Shown here piece after piece: positions 53,017-61,330 of a DNA stretch of 64,000 nucleotides. The stretch is from Clostridia bacterium (GTDB lineage: Bacteria > Bacillota > Clostridia > Christensenellales > CAG-138). The notes below the pieces were generated by a model. The model did no database searches, was not told the origin of the DNA, and saw only the letters and a program-made list of their open reading frames with translations. The DNA is taken from NCBI GenBank assembly GCA_017523925.1, contig JAFWVQ010000058.1, positions 1 through 64,000 of the forward strand. Reading direction: 5' to 3'. How positions within the stretch are numbered: position 1 is the first letter of the stretch; the number at the start of each line of letters is the position of its first letter. Position numbers and translations under genes: made by a program.

Positions 53017-54432
53017 ATGGAAAGTATAATGCACAAGGTTGTTAAGGTAAAGTTCAGAAACAGCAGCAGAAGCTATTATTTCGATGCGCTTGACTTCGAT
53101 ATTCACGACGGCTCAAGCGTTATCGTCAACACCGCGCACGGCGACATGCTCGGAACGGTTTCGGGCGAGCCTGCGGAGATGGACGAAACGCGGCTTTCGA
53201 CCCCGCTCAAGCCCGTTTTGCGCATCGCGACCGAGGACGATCTCGAGCAGATGAGCTATTATCAGGCCAAGGAGGCCGAGGCGCTCGCCGTTTGCCGCGA
53301 AAAGATCGAGGCACGCGGGCTTGCGATGAAGCTCGTTGGCGCGGAATACGCCTTCAACGGCTCTAAGCTCACCTTCTATTTCACTGCGGACAGCCGAGTG
53401 GATTTCCGCGAGCTTTTGAAGGATCTGACCTCCGTTTTCAAGGCGAGGATCGATCTTAGGCAGATCGGCGACCGCGACGAGGCGAAGAAATGCGGCGGGC
53501 TCGGCTTCTGCGGCCGTCCCGTTTGCTGCAACACATTCCTCACCGAGTTCACCCCCGTTTCGATAAAGATGGCGAAAACGCAGAATCTTTCGCTGAACCC
53601 GCTCAAGATCTCGGGCATCTGCGGCAAGCTGATGTGCTGCTTGAGGTACGAGCAGGCCGCCTACGAATCCATGCAGAAGGTCATGCCCGGCGTTGGCAAG
53701 GAGTTCATCACGCCGGACGGTCCCGGTGTTGTGCTCGAAAACAACGTCATCACCGAGACGACCAAGCTTAAGATAACCCTTCCGGACGGCACCTTCGACG
53801 TTCGAAGCTACCCCTTCCGCGATCTCAGCCCCGTCGGCGGCTGCGATTGCGAGGGCTGCGGCGGCTGCGCTCACGGCGACGCGGAGCCCGATGATGAGGG
53901 CTGTGAGGAGCATTCCCCCGCCGAACGGGACGGTGAACCTGCAGGCGAGCACAGAAGCGAGCCAAAAACCGAGCACAAGAACGAGCATAGGAACGAACGC
54001 AGAAACGAGCACAGAGACCACAGGGGTGCGCACAGGTATGCGAAGAAGCCCTCGGAAGGCGCCGACTCCGGCTATGAAAGCGCCGGCAGCGAAGGCACGA
54101 ACGGCGCGGAAGGCGGCTCTGCCGGCGCACGGGCGCAGGGCGCAAGGGCGCAAAGACCGAGGCGATTCTCGGACCGGCATCCGCGTAATGCAGGCGGTGC
54201 GGAAGGCTCGACCGATCCCGAAGGCGCGGAAGGCGCAGAGCGTGCCGAGCACAGAAGCTCCGGCGAGGAGCGCAGCGGCGACGGCGCAAAGAAGCGACCC
54301 AATTCGAACAAATCCTACCGCCGCTACAACGGCTCGCATCCGAGGCGCAGGGACCAGAAGAACCCCCGCGAGGGCCAGGGAGACCGTGGCAAGCCCGGCG
54401 GCCAGGGCGGTCACAGCGGCTCGGGCGAATGA
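53017..54432 (+). CDS. ricT: RicT/YaaT (PSP1) protein with long disordered tail
   Basis: 471 residues. Residues 5-275 are the PSP1/RicT domain: GLGFCGRPVCCNTFL and ICGKLMCCLRYEQ hold the cysteines that bind Fe-S clusters with RicA and RicF. In Bacillus the complex tunes RNase Y, competence and sporulation. Residues 280-471 form a hydrophilic tail rich in Arg, Gly, His, Glu and Ser with repeated EH(K/R)NE words, much longer than in Bacillus. It may bind RNA or DNA. holB lies 85 bp upstream. Confidence 0.88.
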   Translation: MESIMHKVVKVKFRNSSRSYYFDALDFDIHDGSSVIVNTAHGDMLGTVSGEPAEMDETRLSTPLKPVLRIATEDDLEQMSYYQAKEAEALAVCREKIEARGLAMKLVGAEYAFNGSKLTFYFTADSRVDFRELLKDLTSVFKARIDLRQIGDRDEAKKCGGLGFCGRPVCCNTFLTEFTPVSIKMAKTQNLSLNPLKISGICGKLMCCLRYEQAAYESMQKVMPGVGKEFITPDGPGVVLENNVITETTKLKITLPDGTFDVRSYPFRDLSPVGGCDCEGCGGCAHGDAEPDDEGCEEHSPAERDGEPAGEHRSEPKTEHKNEHRNERRNEHRDHRGAHRYAKKPSEGADSGYESAGSEGTNGAEGGSAGARAQGARAQRPRRFSDRHPRNAGGAEGSTDPEGAEGAERAEHRSSGEERSGDGAKKRPNSNKSYRRYNGSHPRRRDQKNPREGQGDRGKPGGQGGHSGSGE

Positions 54433-54453
54433 GCGCTGTTGAACGGTTATAAC

Positions 54454-54490
54454 AAGGTCATCCCTTCCTTTTTACGGGCGGGATGATCTT
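54454..54490. terminator. Terminator after ricT
   Basis: AAGGTCATCCC (54454-54464) pairs with GGGATGATCTT (54480-54490), one G-T pair, followed by TTCTTTT. Confidence 0.75.
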
Positions 54491-54499
54491 TTCTTTTGG

Positions 54500-54690
54500 G
54501 TTTCTAAATTATCTTCTTTTTAGCTATGCTTTTTTAACTTCTTATCCGTGTTTTGCCGATCTTTACTGTTTATCCTTTACCTTTTATCTTTTGCCTATTA
54601 TCTTTAATTCTGTATCCTTTACCCTTTTCTAAGCTTTATCCTTTTCTATCCTCTATCCTTTTCCGTTTCCCTTGCTAAAAAAGCATCGCG
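54500..54690. repeat. Pyrimidine-rich tract with ATCCTTT-like words
   Basis: About 190 bp between converging ricT and ispDF are almost free of purine runs on the plus strand and repeat TATCCTTT / TATCTTTT with variations at least eight times (AAAGGATA on the other strand). No gene is seen. It is the 3' region of both neighbours. Confidence 0.55.
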
Positions 54691-54696
54691 CGCCGT

Positions 54697-55962
54697 CTAT
54701 CGTGGTCTCGCAGCGACCAGTGCGCAGGCGCGAACGGTCATGCTCTCCCCCCTGCCCTCGGGGCCGGTATGCTCGGGCGTGGTGTATTTGACACTCACCA
54801 TGGCTTCGTCCACGCCGAAGGCTTCGGCAAGCCTTGCACGCATCTCGTCCCGATAGCCGCCGAGCTTGGGGCGCTGAGCGACCACCGTTGCATCGAGGTT
54901 CGCGATCTCAAAGCCGCTTTTGCGCACGAGCGCAGCCGCGTGCTCCGCAAGCAGGATGCTGTTTATGCCCTTGTAGCGCATATCGCTGTCCGGAAAATGC
55001 ATTCCGATATCCCCGAGCGCGCAGGCGCCGAGCACCGCGTCGATCAGCGCATGGGTCAGCGCGTCGGCATCCGAATGCCCGTCCAGACCGAACTCACACG
55101 GCACGTGCACGCCGCCGAGGATGAGCCTGCGCCCCTCCTTCAGGCGGTGTGTATCCTCCCCAAAACCTATGCGAAACGGCGTGAGTGAGCCGCAGGCGCT
55201 GTCCGAGGAGCAGATCTCGCTTGCACAGTCAGCATTTTCCGCGTTTTCGCCGCCCGCATCGCGCTGCGCCTCCCTTTGAGAGAGAATCGCGCGAACGACC
55301 TCCACGTCCGACCGGCAGGTCAGCTTGATGTTGGAGCTGCTGCCCTCGCTGAAGAACAGTTTTTTGCCCGCAGCGGCGTAGATAGCGGCGTCGTCGGTAA
55401 AATCATCCGCCCCGACCTCGGCATATGCCTCGATAAGCGCCTGCCGGAAGAAGGTTTGCGGCGTTTGCGCAGCGAGCAGCGCATCCCTATCCACGGTTTC
55501 GCCGGTGCAGCGGTTTCGCAGCGTGTCTGCAACAGGCACGGAGGCGATGCCGCATCCGTTCGCGGCGGCTGTGGCGATGCTGCTTTCTATCACGCCATTT
55601 GTGACGAGGCAGCGCGCGCAGTCGTGGATCGAAACGATCTCCGCATAGGTCGCCGTCAGCGCGTTCAGCACGGAATCCTGCCGCCTTGCGCCGCCGTCAA
55701 CGAGCTTCACGGTCTTGCCGCTTTTTATCGAGCATGCCCGAGCCGCCTCAAGCGCGGCTTCGCGGGTCTGCTCCGAGACCGCGATGATGATCTCATCCGC
55801 AAATTCCGAGAAGGCGTTAAGGCAGAGCTCTATCGGCGTTTTGCCGAAAAAGCGCATCAGCAGCTTGTTTTCGCCCATGCGCGTGGAAGCGCCGGCCGCG
55901 AGCAGCACGGCGCATACGGTTTTATCGGTCAGCCTGTTCATAGAGCGCACCACGTCAATCAT
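54697..55962 (-). CDS. ispDF: IspD-IspF fusion (MEP isoprenoid pathway)
   Basis: 421 residues. IspD (about 15-235), the CDP-methylerythritol-forming cytidylyltransferase, shows LLAAGASTRMGENKLL and SIHDCARCLV. IspF (about 262-421), which makes the cyclic diphosphate, shows GFGEDTHRL (metal Asp and His), GLDGHSDADALTHALIDAVLGA and PEHTGPEGRGESM. A linker of about 25 residues joins them. The ATG overlaps the S4-gene stop (ATGATTGA); a second ATG at 55941 is possible. Ends with TAG. Confidence 0.92.
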   Translation of the reverse strand: MIDVVRSMNRLTDKTVCAVLLAAGASTRMGENKLLMRFFGKTPIELCLNAFSEFADEIIIAVSEQTREAALEAARACSIKSGKTVKLVDGGARRQDSVLNALTATYAEIVSIHDCARCLVTNGVIESSIATAAANGCGIASVPVADTLRNRCTGETVDRDALLAAQTPQTFFRQALIEAYAEVGADDFTDDAAIYAAAGKKLFFSEGSSSNIKLTCRSDVEVVRAILSQREAQRDAGGENAENADCASEICSSDSACGSLTPFRIGFGEDTHRLKEGRRLILGGVHVPCEFGLDGHSDADALTHALIDAVLGACALGDIGMHFPDSDMRYKGINSILLAEHAAALVRKSGFEIANLDATVVAQRPKLGGYRDEMRARLAEAFGVDEAMVSVKYTTPEHTGPEGRGESMTVRACALVAARPR

Positions 55963-56233
55963 CGCCCTTGTCCGAGGGATCGTTCAGCGTGTCCGAAATG
56001 ATGCGATACATCGTATTCGCCTCATCCTTGCGAACGACCTCCTTGACCGCGAGCACCTCCGCCGTGAGCAGCTTTGCGCCCGAGCGAACCGCGATGATAT
56101 CGCCGACCTTGACGTCCGTGGAGGGCTTGGCGACCTTTTCATTCACGCTGACCCTGCCCATCGAGCAGGCCTCGTTTGCAACGGTGCGCCGCTTGATTAT
56201 CCTTGACACCTTTAAGAACTTATCCAAACGCAT
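55955..56233 (-). CDS. S4-domain RNA-binding protein (RqcP/YabO-like)
   Basis: 92 residues. MRLDKFLKVSRIIKRRTVANEACSMGRV is an S4 fold start with the basic RNA-binding helix, and VNEKVAKPSTDVKVGDII follows. It resembles RqcP/Hsp15, which stabilises tRNA on split 50S subunits in ribosome quality control. ATG 56233 has GGAAGGAAT upstream; an upstream extension is not conserved. Coupled with ispDF. Confidence 0.85.
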   Translation of the reverse strand: MRLDKFLKVSRIIKRRTVANEACSMGRVSVNEKVAKPSTDVKVGDIIAVRSGAKLLTAEVLAVKEVVRKDEANTMYRIISDTLNDPSDKGDD

Positions 56234-56335
56234 GGTTTTATTCCTTCCTTTCGGCCGCCAAGCGGCGGCGCTTGTTTTCACGAACGATACCACATATATC
56301 CGCCCGTGTCAAGTGCTGCGGCATCGCTAAATGCA

Positions 56336-56364
56336 CGAACGACCCACAGAAAGAGGGTCGTTCG
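56336..56364. terminator. Hairpin after mal
   Basis: CGAACGACCC (56336-56345) with GGGTCGTTCG (56355-56364), a perfect 10-bp stem between mal and the S4 gene. Confidence 0.6.
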
Positions 56365-56389
56365 AAAATGTATGCCGTTATTGTGCTGA

Positions 56390-57640
56390 TTACTTAGCCT
56401 TCTTCGCCCTTGCGTAAGCGAGGATGCGCTGCATCTCGTTGTAAACGATCATGTAGCCCTCGTCAACGCCCATGCCGGGCTTTGCAAGGATCTGGTCGGG
56501 ACGGGTCGCCATAGCGCACTGTACGCAGACCTGCGCGCTGCGGTCGGTCTCGTTGCAGGTGCCGCCCTGATAGGCGCCGATGCCGCGCTCCTTGCAGTAA
56601 AGAACGGCTTCGATGGTGTTGTTGATACCGCCGAGGTCGGGGGTCTTGATCTGGACCATGTGACCCGCCTTGTTGTCGGCGAAGTACTTGATATCCTCGA
56701 GGGTGTTGCACCACTCGTCGGCCACGATCTCAACGTTGATGCCGCGCTCGTCGAGTTCACGGGTAATGGCCTGAAGCGCGAGCATCTGCTTTTCGCGATC
56801 CTCAACGTCCATGGGGCCTTCGATGCGGAGGTGGAAGGGCTTTGCGGCCTCCTCGAGGGTGGCGATGTAATCGGCCATTCCCTTGTAGTTGTCGTTGCCG
56901 AACGCAGCGCCGATGGTGCCGTAAACGTCGATATGGAAGATGGGGTTGTAGTCCTCGCTCGTGCGAAGCGCAAGAACGCGGTCGCTGAGCCACTTGACGT
57001 ACTCAAGAAGCAGCTCGCCATGCTCGCCGAGCTTGGTCTTTACGTTGTTGATGAGCGCATGGGGCAGGATCTGGGCGCCCTTGATGATCATCTTGTCGGC
57101 GTTGGTGTAGCGATCGTCGCCGGACTGGGTGAAGATATCGAGCTCCTTATCCTCGAACTTGCAGCCGTATTCATCGGCTACGACCTCGTACATCATGCGG
57201 CCGGTCGCCCTTGCGACGGCATCGAGGATGGCCTGGGTCATGCCGTAGCGGATGGCGGTGTGGAGGCGCTTGCCGTCAACGGTGATCGCCTCGAGCATCG
57301 CGGAGAGCTCGCGGAAATTATCGGCCTCTTTGCCGATGAGCGCGGGCTTGATGTGCTTCTCGATGATCGGGATGAAGTCCTTGGCGAGGAAGAGCGGGTC
57401 GCGTCCGCCGCAGCCTGAATACTGAACAGCCGCGCAGTCGCCGTATGCGATCTGGCCGTTCTCAAGAACGAGCATAACGGAGATGGACTCACCGGGCATA
57501 CGCACGGAGGTGAAGCCCGCGGTCTTGGGCTCGCCAACATAGGCAAAGCCATCGGACTTGGCGCCGGCTTTTATGGCGCGCTGATCGTCGAAATAGAAGC
57601 CGGTACGGCCTGCGGAGCAGATAAGGTCTACGATTTTCAT
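56390..57640 (-). CDS. mal: Methylaspartate ammonia-lyase
   Basis: 416 residues, enolase superfamily. Splits (2S,3S)-3-methylaspartate into mesaconate and ammonia. MKIVDLICSAGRTGFYFDDQRAIK is the family N-terminus, HIDVYGT and RIEGPMD give the metal-binding Asp and Glu, MVQIKTPDLGG the catalytic Lys, and YQGGTCNETD is typical. Last gene of the glutamate mutase operon; the ribosome site GAGGT lies inside the preceding small ORF. Confidence 0.96.
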   Translation of the reverse strand: MKIVDLICSAGRTGFYFDDQRAIKAGAKSDGFAYVGEPKTAGFTSVRMPGESISVMLVLENGQIAYGDCAAVQYSGCGGRDPLFLAKDFIPIIEKHIKPALIGKEADNFRELSAMLEAITVDGKRLHTAIRYGMTQAILDAVARATGRMMYEVVADEYGCKFEDKELDIFTQSGDDRYTNADKMIIKGAQILPHALINNVKTKLGEHGELLLEYVKWLSDRVLALRTSEDYNPIFHIDVYGTIGAAFGNDNYKGMADYIATLEEAAKPFHLRIEGPMDVEDREKQMLALQAITRELDERGINVEIVADEWCNTLEDIKYFADNKAGHMVQIKTPDLGGINNTIEAVLYCKERGIGAYQGGTCNETDRSAQVCVQCAMATRPDQILAKPGMGVDEGYMIVYNEMQRILAYARAKKAK

Positions 57641-57641
57641 G

Positions 57642-57761
57642 TTATTTTACCTCGTTGAATTTGTTATTTGCTTTAGATTTTTTCTTTTTTAGCTTGGATC
57701 CTACCAGAGCTTCGACCGCTTCCGCGAAAAACTCGCAGAGCAGTTCAAGGATCGTTTCCAT
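57642..57761 (-). CDS. 39-residue ORF between glmE and mal
   Basis: The ATG lies 2 bp after the glmE stop, and TAA lies 1 bp before the mal start, so it fills the whole gap. The product METILELLCEFFAEAVEALV has an amphipathic helix followed by GSKLKKKKSKANNKFNEVK. No strong ribosome site is seen, but re-initiation after glmE is plausible. It might be an assembly helper for the mutase or simply a translational coupler; the function is unknown. Confidence 0.5.
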   Translation of the reverse strand: METILELLCEFFAEAVEALVGSKLKKKKSKANNKFNEVK

Positions 57762-57763
57762 TT

Positions 57764-59227
57764 TTAGCTGTTCTTGAGTCCCTGCGGACGGCCTACGAGT
57801 CTGCCCTTGCTGATGGCGTAAACGTCGTCGATGACCATCTGGAAGGATGCGTTGCGCTTCTCGGCCTTCGCGCGCTCGGCGATCTTGGCGCGGTGGAACT
57901 CCTTGATATCCTCGGTGAAGGGCAGGTTGCCCATCTCGTAGATACGGATGGCGCCGTCGTTGTCGCGAGCGGGAAGCATCTTGCCCGCGTTGAAGCGGGA
58001 GGGAGCGAACGGGATATCCAGAACGCCGGAGAGGACCGCGCGAACGGTGCCGGCAGCAACGTCGCCGTCCCCGAGCTCGAAGCACTTATCGACGATGCAG
58101 CGGGTCTCGCGGCGGATCATTTCCTTCTCCTCCTCGAGGTTTGCGGCGGTGCAGACCTGATCGGAGAGCATGGAGATGACCTGCTTGGTGCAGCGGAGGC
58201 CCTGCGCGTTTGCTTCCATAGTGGGAACGCCTGCCGCCTCATGCGGAGTCTTGACGATGACCTTGGTGGCCTTACTGAGCGCTGCGGTCGCGCTGCCCCA
58301 GCTGATAACGCCGAACGCCTTGGCTTCATCCTGCGGGAAGCCGCCCATCCACTGATGGAAAACGGTGGTAACGATAACGTCCTTATAGCCGTACTTCTCG
58401 AGATACTCGTTGGTGAGCTCATCGAGCACGCGGATAGCCGCAACATCCTGAACGAGGTTGCCGCACTGGCCGTAGCCGACCGTGATATTGCGAACGCCCT
58501 GCTCGGCGGCAAGGAGCGCCTCGATGATCGCGACCGCGTGGGAGATGCAGGCGGGAACGAGGGTGCCGGTCAGCGGGCCGTAGGGCTCGCGGTTGATCGA
58601 AACGCCCGCTTCCTCGTAGATGCCGGTGAGCCTATCCACGTACTGCCAGTCGCGGATGGTCTTCTCCATCGGAACGTTCTTTGCATAGGGAAGGTTGTAG
58701 GAGATGCCGCCGCCCTCGTAGCTGGTGAAGCCGCCGGCATAGGTGATCTCGGTGAGAAGCCTTGCATCGGGCGTGCCGTGGCGGACCTGGATGGGGGTGT
58801 CGAGGTTATTGATGAGCCTGCGGCAGCCCTCAACGCCATGGTTGACCGCCGGGAAACCGTTGAGAAGCGAGCGGCGCTCCTTCATGGATTCGCGGATGCC
58901 GGTCTCCGCCTCCTCGTAGCGGTTCTGACGGGTGTAGCTGTCGATAGTGGTGGGAAGCAGATCGGCCTCGCCCTTATCCTGAAGGTAGGTGAGAAGCTCG
59001 ATCTGGTCCTGGATGAGGGCAACGCCCGCGCGGGGCTGGATCAGGGTAACGCCCCTGTTCTTTGCATCCACAAGCTTCTTTGAAAAGACCTTGTGGGCGG
59101 GCATTGACTTATGGTACTCGATGGCCTCTTTGAAGTCCACGTCGGCGCCGGTGGGCCACTGCTTGAGGACTTCCTCGCGAATGGAATAGAATTCGTCGTC
59201 GGGAATGCGCTTATTTTGCAGAATCAT
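57764..59227 (-). CDS. glmE: Glutamate mutase epsilon subunit
   Basis: 487 residues. The substrate-binding TIM-barrel subunit of adenosylcobalamin-dependent glutamate mutase, which turns glutamate into 3-methylaspartate. [47 protein letters not shown] and [16 protein letters not shown] match the family and include the Arg residues that bind substrate carboxylates. Overlaps glmL by 17 bp. Confidence 0.96.
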   Translation of the reverse strand: MILQNKRIPDDEFYSIREEVLKQWPTGADVDFKEAIEYHKSMPAHKVFSKKLVDAKNRGVTLIQPRAGVALIQDQIELLTYLQDKGEADLLPTTIDSYTRQNRYEEAETGIRESMKERRSLLNGFPAVNHGVEGCRRLINNLDTPIQVRHGTPDARLLTEITYAGGFTSYEGGGISYNLPYAKNVPMEKTIRDWQYVDRLTGIYEEAGVSINREPYGPLTGTLVPACISHAVAIIEALLAAEQGVRNITVGYGQCGNLVQDVAAIRVLDELTNEYLEKYGYKDVIVTTVFHQWMGGFPQDEAKAFGVISWGSATAALSKATKVIVKTPHEAAGVPTMEANAQGLRCTKQVISMLSDQVCTAANLEEEKEMIRRETRCIVDKCFELGDGDVAAGTVRAVLSGVLDIPFAPSRFNAGKMLPARDNDGAIRIYEMGNLPFTEDIKEFHRAKIAERAKAEKRNASFQMVIDDVYAISKGRLVGRPQGLKNS

Positions 59228-60602
59228 CTTTAATTAACTCCTGTTTCATTATTTTAAGCGCCGCTTCCGGATAATGCTCCGAAAGGAGTCCCATCGCGGC
59301 GATTATGTACTTTCGATCGACCAATACGTCGGCCTTTCTCGGGCGGAGGGCCTCCGGGTCCTCCTGTTCGTCGTAGAAGCAGTAGGAGGCTATGCGCCCC
59401 GTGTGCTCGGTGTGGATCAGCGAGCCGCCTGTGACGATCAGCTTATCCACGTTCGTTAGGTTCTTGCCGCTCTGAACGAGCTTGAGCCCGCCGAGGCCGA
59501 AGACCTCCTCGAGCCTGCCCGCGTGCCTTGTGACGGCAACGCGCACGGCCATGCTCGCGAGCGCCTCGTCAACGGCCTGCGTTTCGGCGTCGCTCGGAAG
59601 AAGCTCGGTGTTTTTTGCAAACATTTCGATTATCTCGCTCGTGCGCTCCTCACTGAGCTCCGCGATCGCGGCGACCCGATCGAGCCCCGCCGCATCCACA
59701 ATGCCGTGGATGCTGTATCGCATGCCGATATCGCCCTCGACCGTGCGCTTGATGTACGGCTCGGGCAGCCCCTTGAGGCTCGTGCGCGGATCGTCCGGCA
59801 GGCCCTCGCAAACCGAGTAGATATCGGTGGTTGCGCCGCCGACGTCCACCGCAACGAGATCGCCGATGCCGCTCTGCGTTTTCGTGCCCTCGGCAAGCAG
59901 CTTCATCGCCGCCATAACAGCGGAAGGGGTGGGCATCATAATGCCGCTTATCAGCTCGCTTGCCTGCGTAAGCCCCTTGGCCTGAACGATACGGGCGAGG
60001 AACACCTCGCGGATCTCCTTCTGTGTGGGCTCGATATTGAGCTTTCCGAAGGCGGGCATCACGTTTTCGGTGATATGCACCTCCCTGCCCGCGAGTATGC
60101 GCTCGCACTCGCGCGCGGCGTTGCGGTTGCCGGCATAGATTATCGGATAATCGCCGCCGATGCCCGCAAGCACCTTCGCATTGTGGATCACGGTGTCGGT
60201 ATTGCCGCCGTCCGTGCCGCCGCAGAGAAGGAAGATATCGGGCGAAAGGCGCTTTATCTCCTCGGCGTCGTCCTCGGTGAGCTTGAAGGCGAAGGTTTTA
60301 AGCACCTTTGCGCCGGCGCCGAGGCTTGCGGTCTTGGCCGCCTCCGCAGTAAGCTCGGGGACCAGTCCGCTTGCAAGCATCCGAAGGCCTCCCGCAGCGC
60401 TCGAGGCCGCGAAACGGGCAGAAAAATCGAGCCTGCCGGTCGTCTGCTCCAATTTTCGAAGAGCATCGGCAAGCCCGTTGTTTATATCGGTTTGTACGGT
60501 GGTATAGGAATTTGCGGTTCCCAAAAGACGCGGCTCGTCGGTATCGACGGCCGTGACCTTGGTGTATGTACTTCCGAAATCTATCAAAAGAACCGGATTC
60601 AT
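59211..60602 (-). CDS. glmL: Glutamate mutase-associated protein MutL/GlmL
   Basis: 463 residues, ASKHA-type ATPase. [16 protein letters not shown] is the phosphate-1 loop and [15 protein letters not shown] the second. It is thought to reactivate glutamate mutase by exchanging damaged cobalamin. The position between glmS and glmE is as in Clostridium tetanomorphum. Confidence 0.95.
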   Translation of the reverse strand: MNPVLLIDFGSTYTKVTAVDTDEPRLLGTANSYTTVQTDINNGLADALRKLEQTTGRLDFSARFAASSAAGGLRMLASGLVPELTAEAAKTASLGAGAKVLKTFAFKLTEDDAEEIKRLSPDIFLLCGGTDGGNTDTVIHNAKVLAGIGGDYPIIYAGNRNAARECERILAGREVHITENVMPAFGKLNIEPTQKEIREVFLARIVQAKGLTQASELISGIMMPTPSAVMAAMKLLAEGTKTQSGIGDLVAVDVGGATTDIYSVCEGLPDDPRTSLKGLPEPYIKRTVEGDIGMRYSIHGIVDAAGLDRVAAIAELSEERTSEIIEMFAKNTELLPSDAETQAVDEALASMAVRVAVTRHAGRLEEVFGLGGLKLVQSGKNLTNVDKLIVTGGSLIHTEHTGRIASYCFYDEQEDPEALRPRKADVLVDRKYIIAAMGLLSEHYPEAALKIMKQELIKDDSAK

Positions 60603-60642
60603 AAACTCAAAGCGTTATAACGCCACGATCCCTCTTCCGGGA

Positions 60643-61065
60643 TCAGTCCTCGACGTGCAGGTCCTCTTTGAGCGCCTCGATATCCACCTCGGGAGGGGTT
60701 CCCGGGGGGAAGGAGCGGTCGAAGCCCATCGCCTTGAAGCGCTTTTCGACTTCGTCGAACGGCTGCTTGCCGATGACGATGTTGCCGCCGACGTACAGAA
60801 GGATGTTTTCAAGACCCGCCTCGTCGCACTTCTCGCGAAGACCGCGGCAGTCGAGCTCACCCTGGCCGTAAAGCGAAGAAACGATGATCGCATCGGCATT
60901 GGTCTCGATAGCGGCGGCGATGAACTCCTCCTGGGAGACCATTACGCCGAGATTGATGACGTTGAAGCCCGCGTCGCTGAACGCGTGATAGAGGATCTGG
61001 TTGCCCACGGTGTGAACGTCTGCACCGATAACGCCGATGACGAGCGTTTTCTTTTTCTGTTCCAT
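60643..61065 (-). CDS. glmS: Glutamate mutase sigma (cobalamin-binding) subunit
   Basis: 140 residues. [12 protein letters not shown] is the DxHxxG motif (Asp16, His18, Gly21) whose His ligates cobalt, and [12 protein letters not shown] plus [10 protein letters not shown] complete the B12-binding fold. First gene of the operon. No cobalamin riboswitch was recognised upstream. Confidence 0.96.
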   Translation of the reverse strand: MEQKKKTLVIGVIGADVHTVGNQILYHAFSDAGFNVINLGVMVSQEEFIAAAIETNADAIIVSSLYGQGELDCRGLREKCDEAGLENILLYVGGNIVIGKQPFDEVEKRFKAMGFDRSFPPGTPPEVDIEALKEDLHVED

Positions 61066-61160
61066 TTTAAAACCTCGTAAAGCAGTTTTTCTTTGGTGTT
61101 CTTATCGCCGAAAAGCGCGCAAAAGCACAGATGGCGATTTTATACTCTTTACTTCCGCGT

Positions 61161-61189
61161 ATCATAACCCCATTTGCAAAAAAAGTCAA
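61161..61189 (-). promoter_or_regulatory. Promoter of the glm operon
   Basis: Minus strand TTGACT (61189-61184), 17 bp, TATGAT (61166-61161), about 95 bp before glmS. Confidence 0.7.
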
Positions 61190-61277
61190 TACCAATCAAG
61201 AAAAAATAAAGTATATTTTAATTTCCTCCAATAAGTATGCCGTCCTTTCTTCGATCAGGGCTTTTAATATCGCAAAA

Positions 61278-61306
61278 GCCGCCGCGGGGAAGACCCGAAC
61301 GGCGGC
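61278..61306 (-). terminator. Terminator of the lipoprotein gene
   Basis: GCCGCCG (61278-61284) pairs with CGGCGGC (61300-61306); on the minus strand T4 follows. It separates the lipoprotein from the glm operon. Confidence 0.65.
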
Positions 61307-61330
61307 CGATATCTGCGGCAGAATGCCCTA

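Noticed and set aside
61066..61330. Cobalamin riboswitch before the B12-dependent glutamate mutase operon
   Set aside because: I looked for the conserved GCCACTG-type B12 box and a long leader; only about 90 nt separate promoter and gene and no match was seen.
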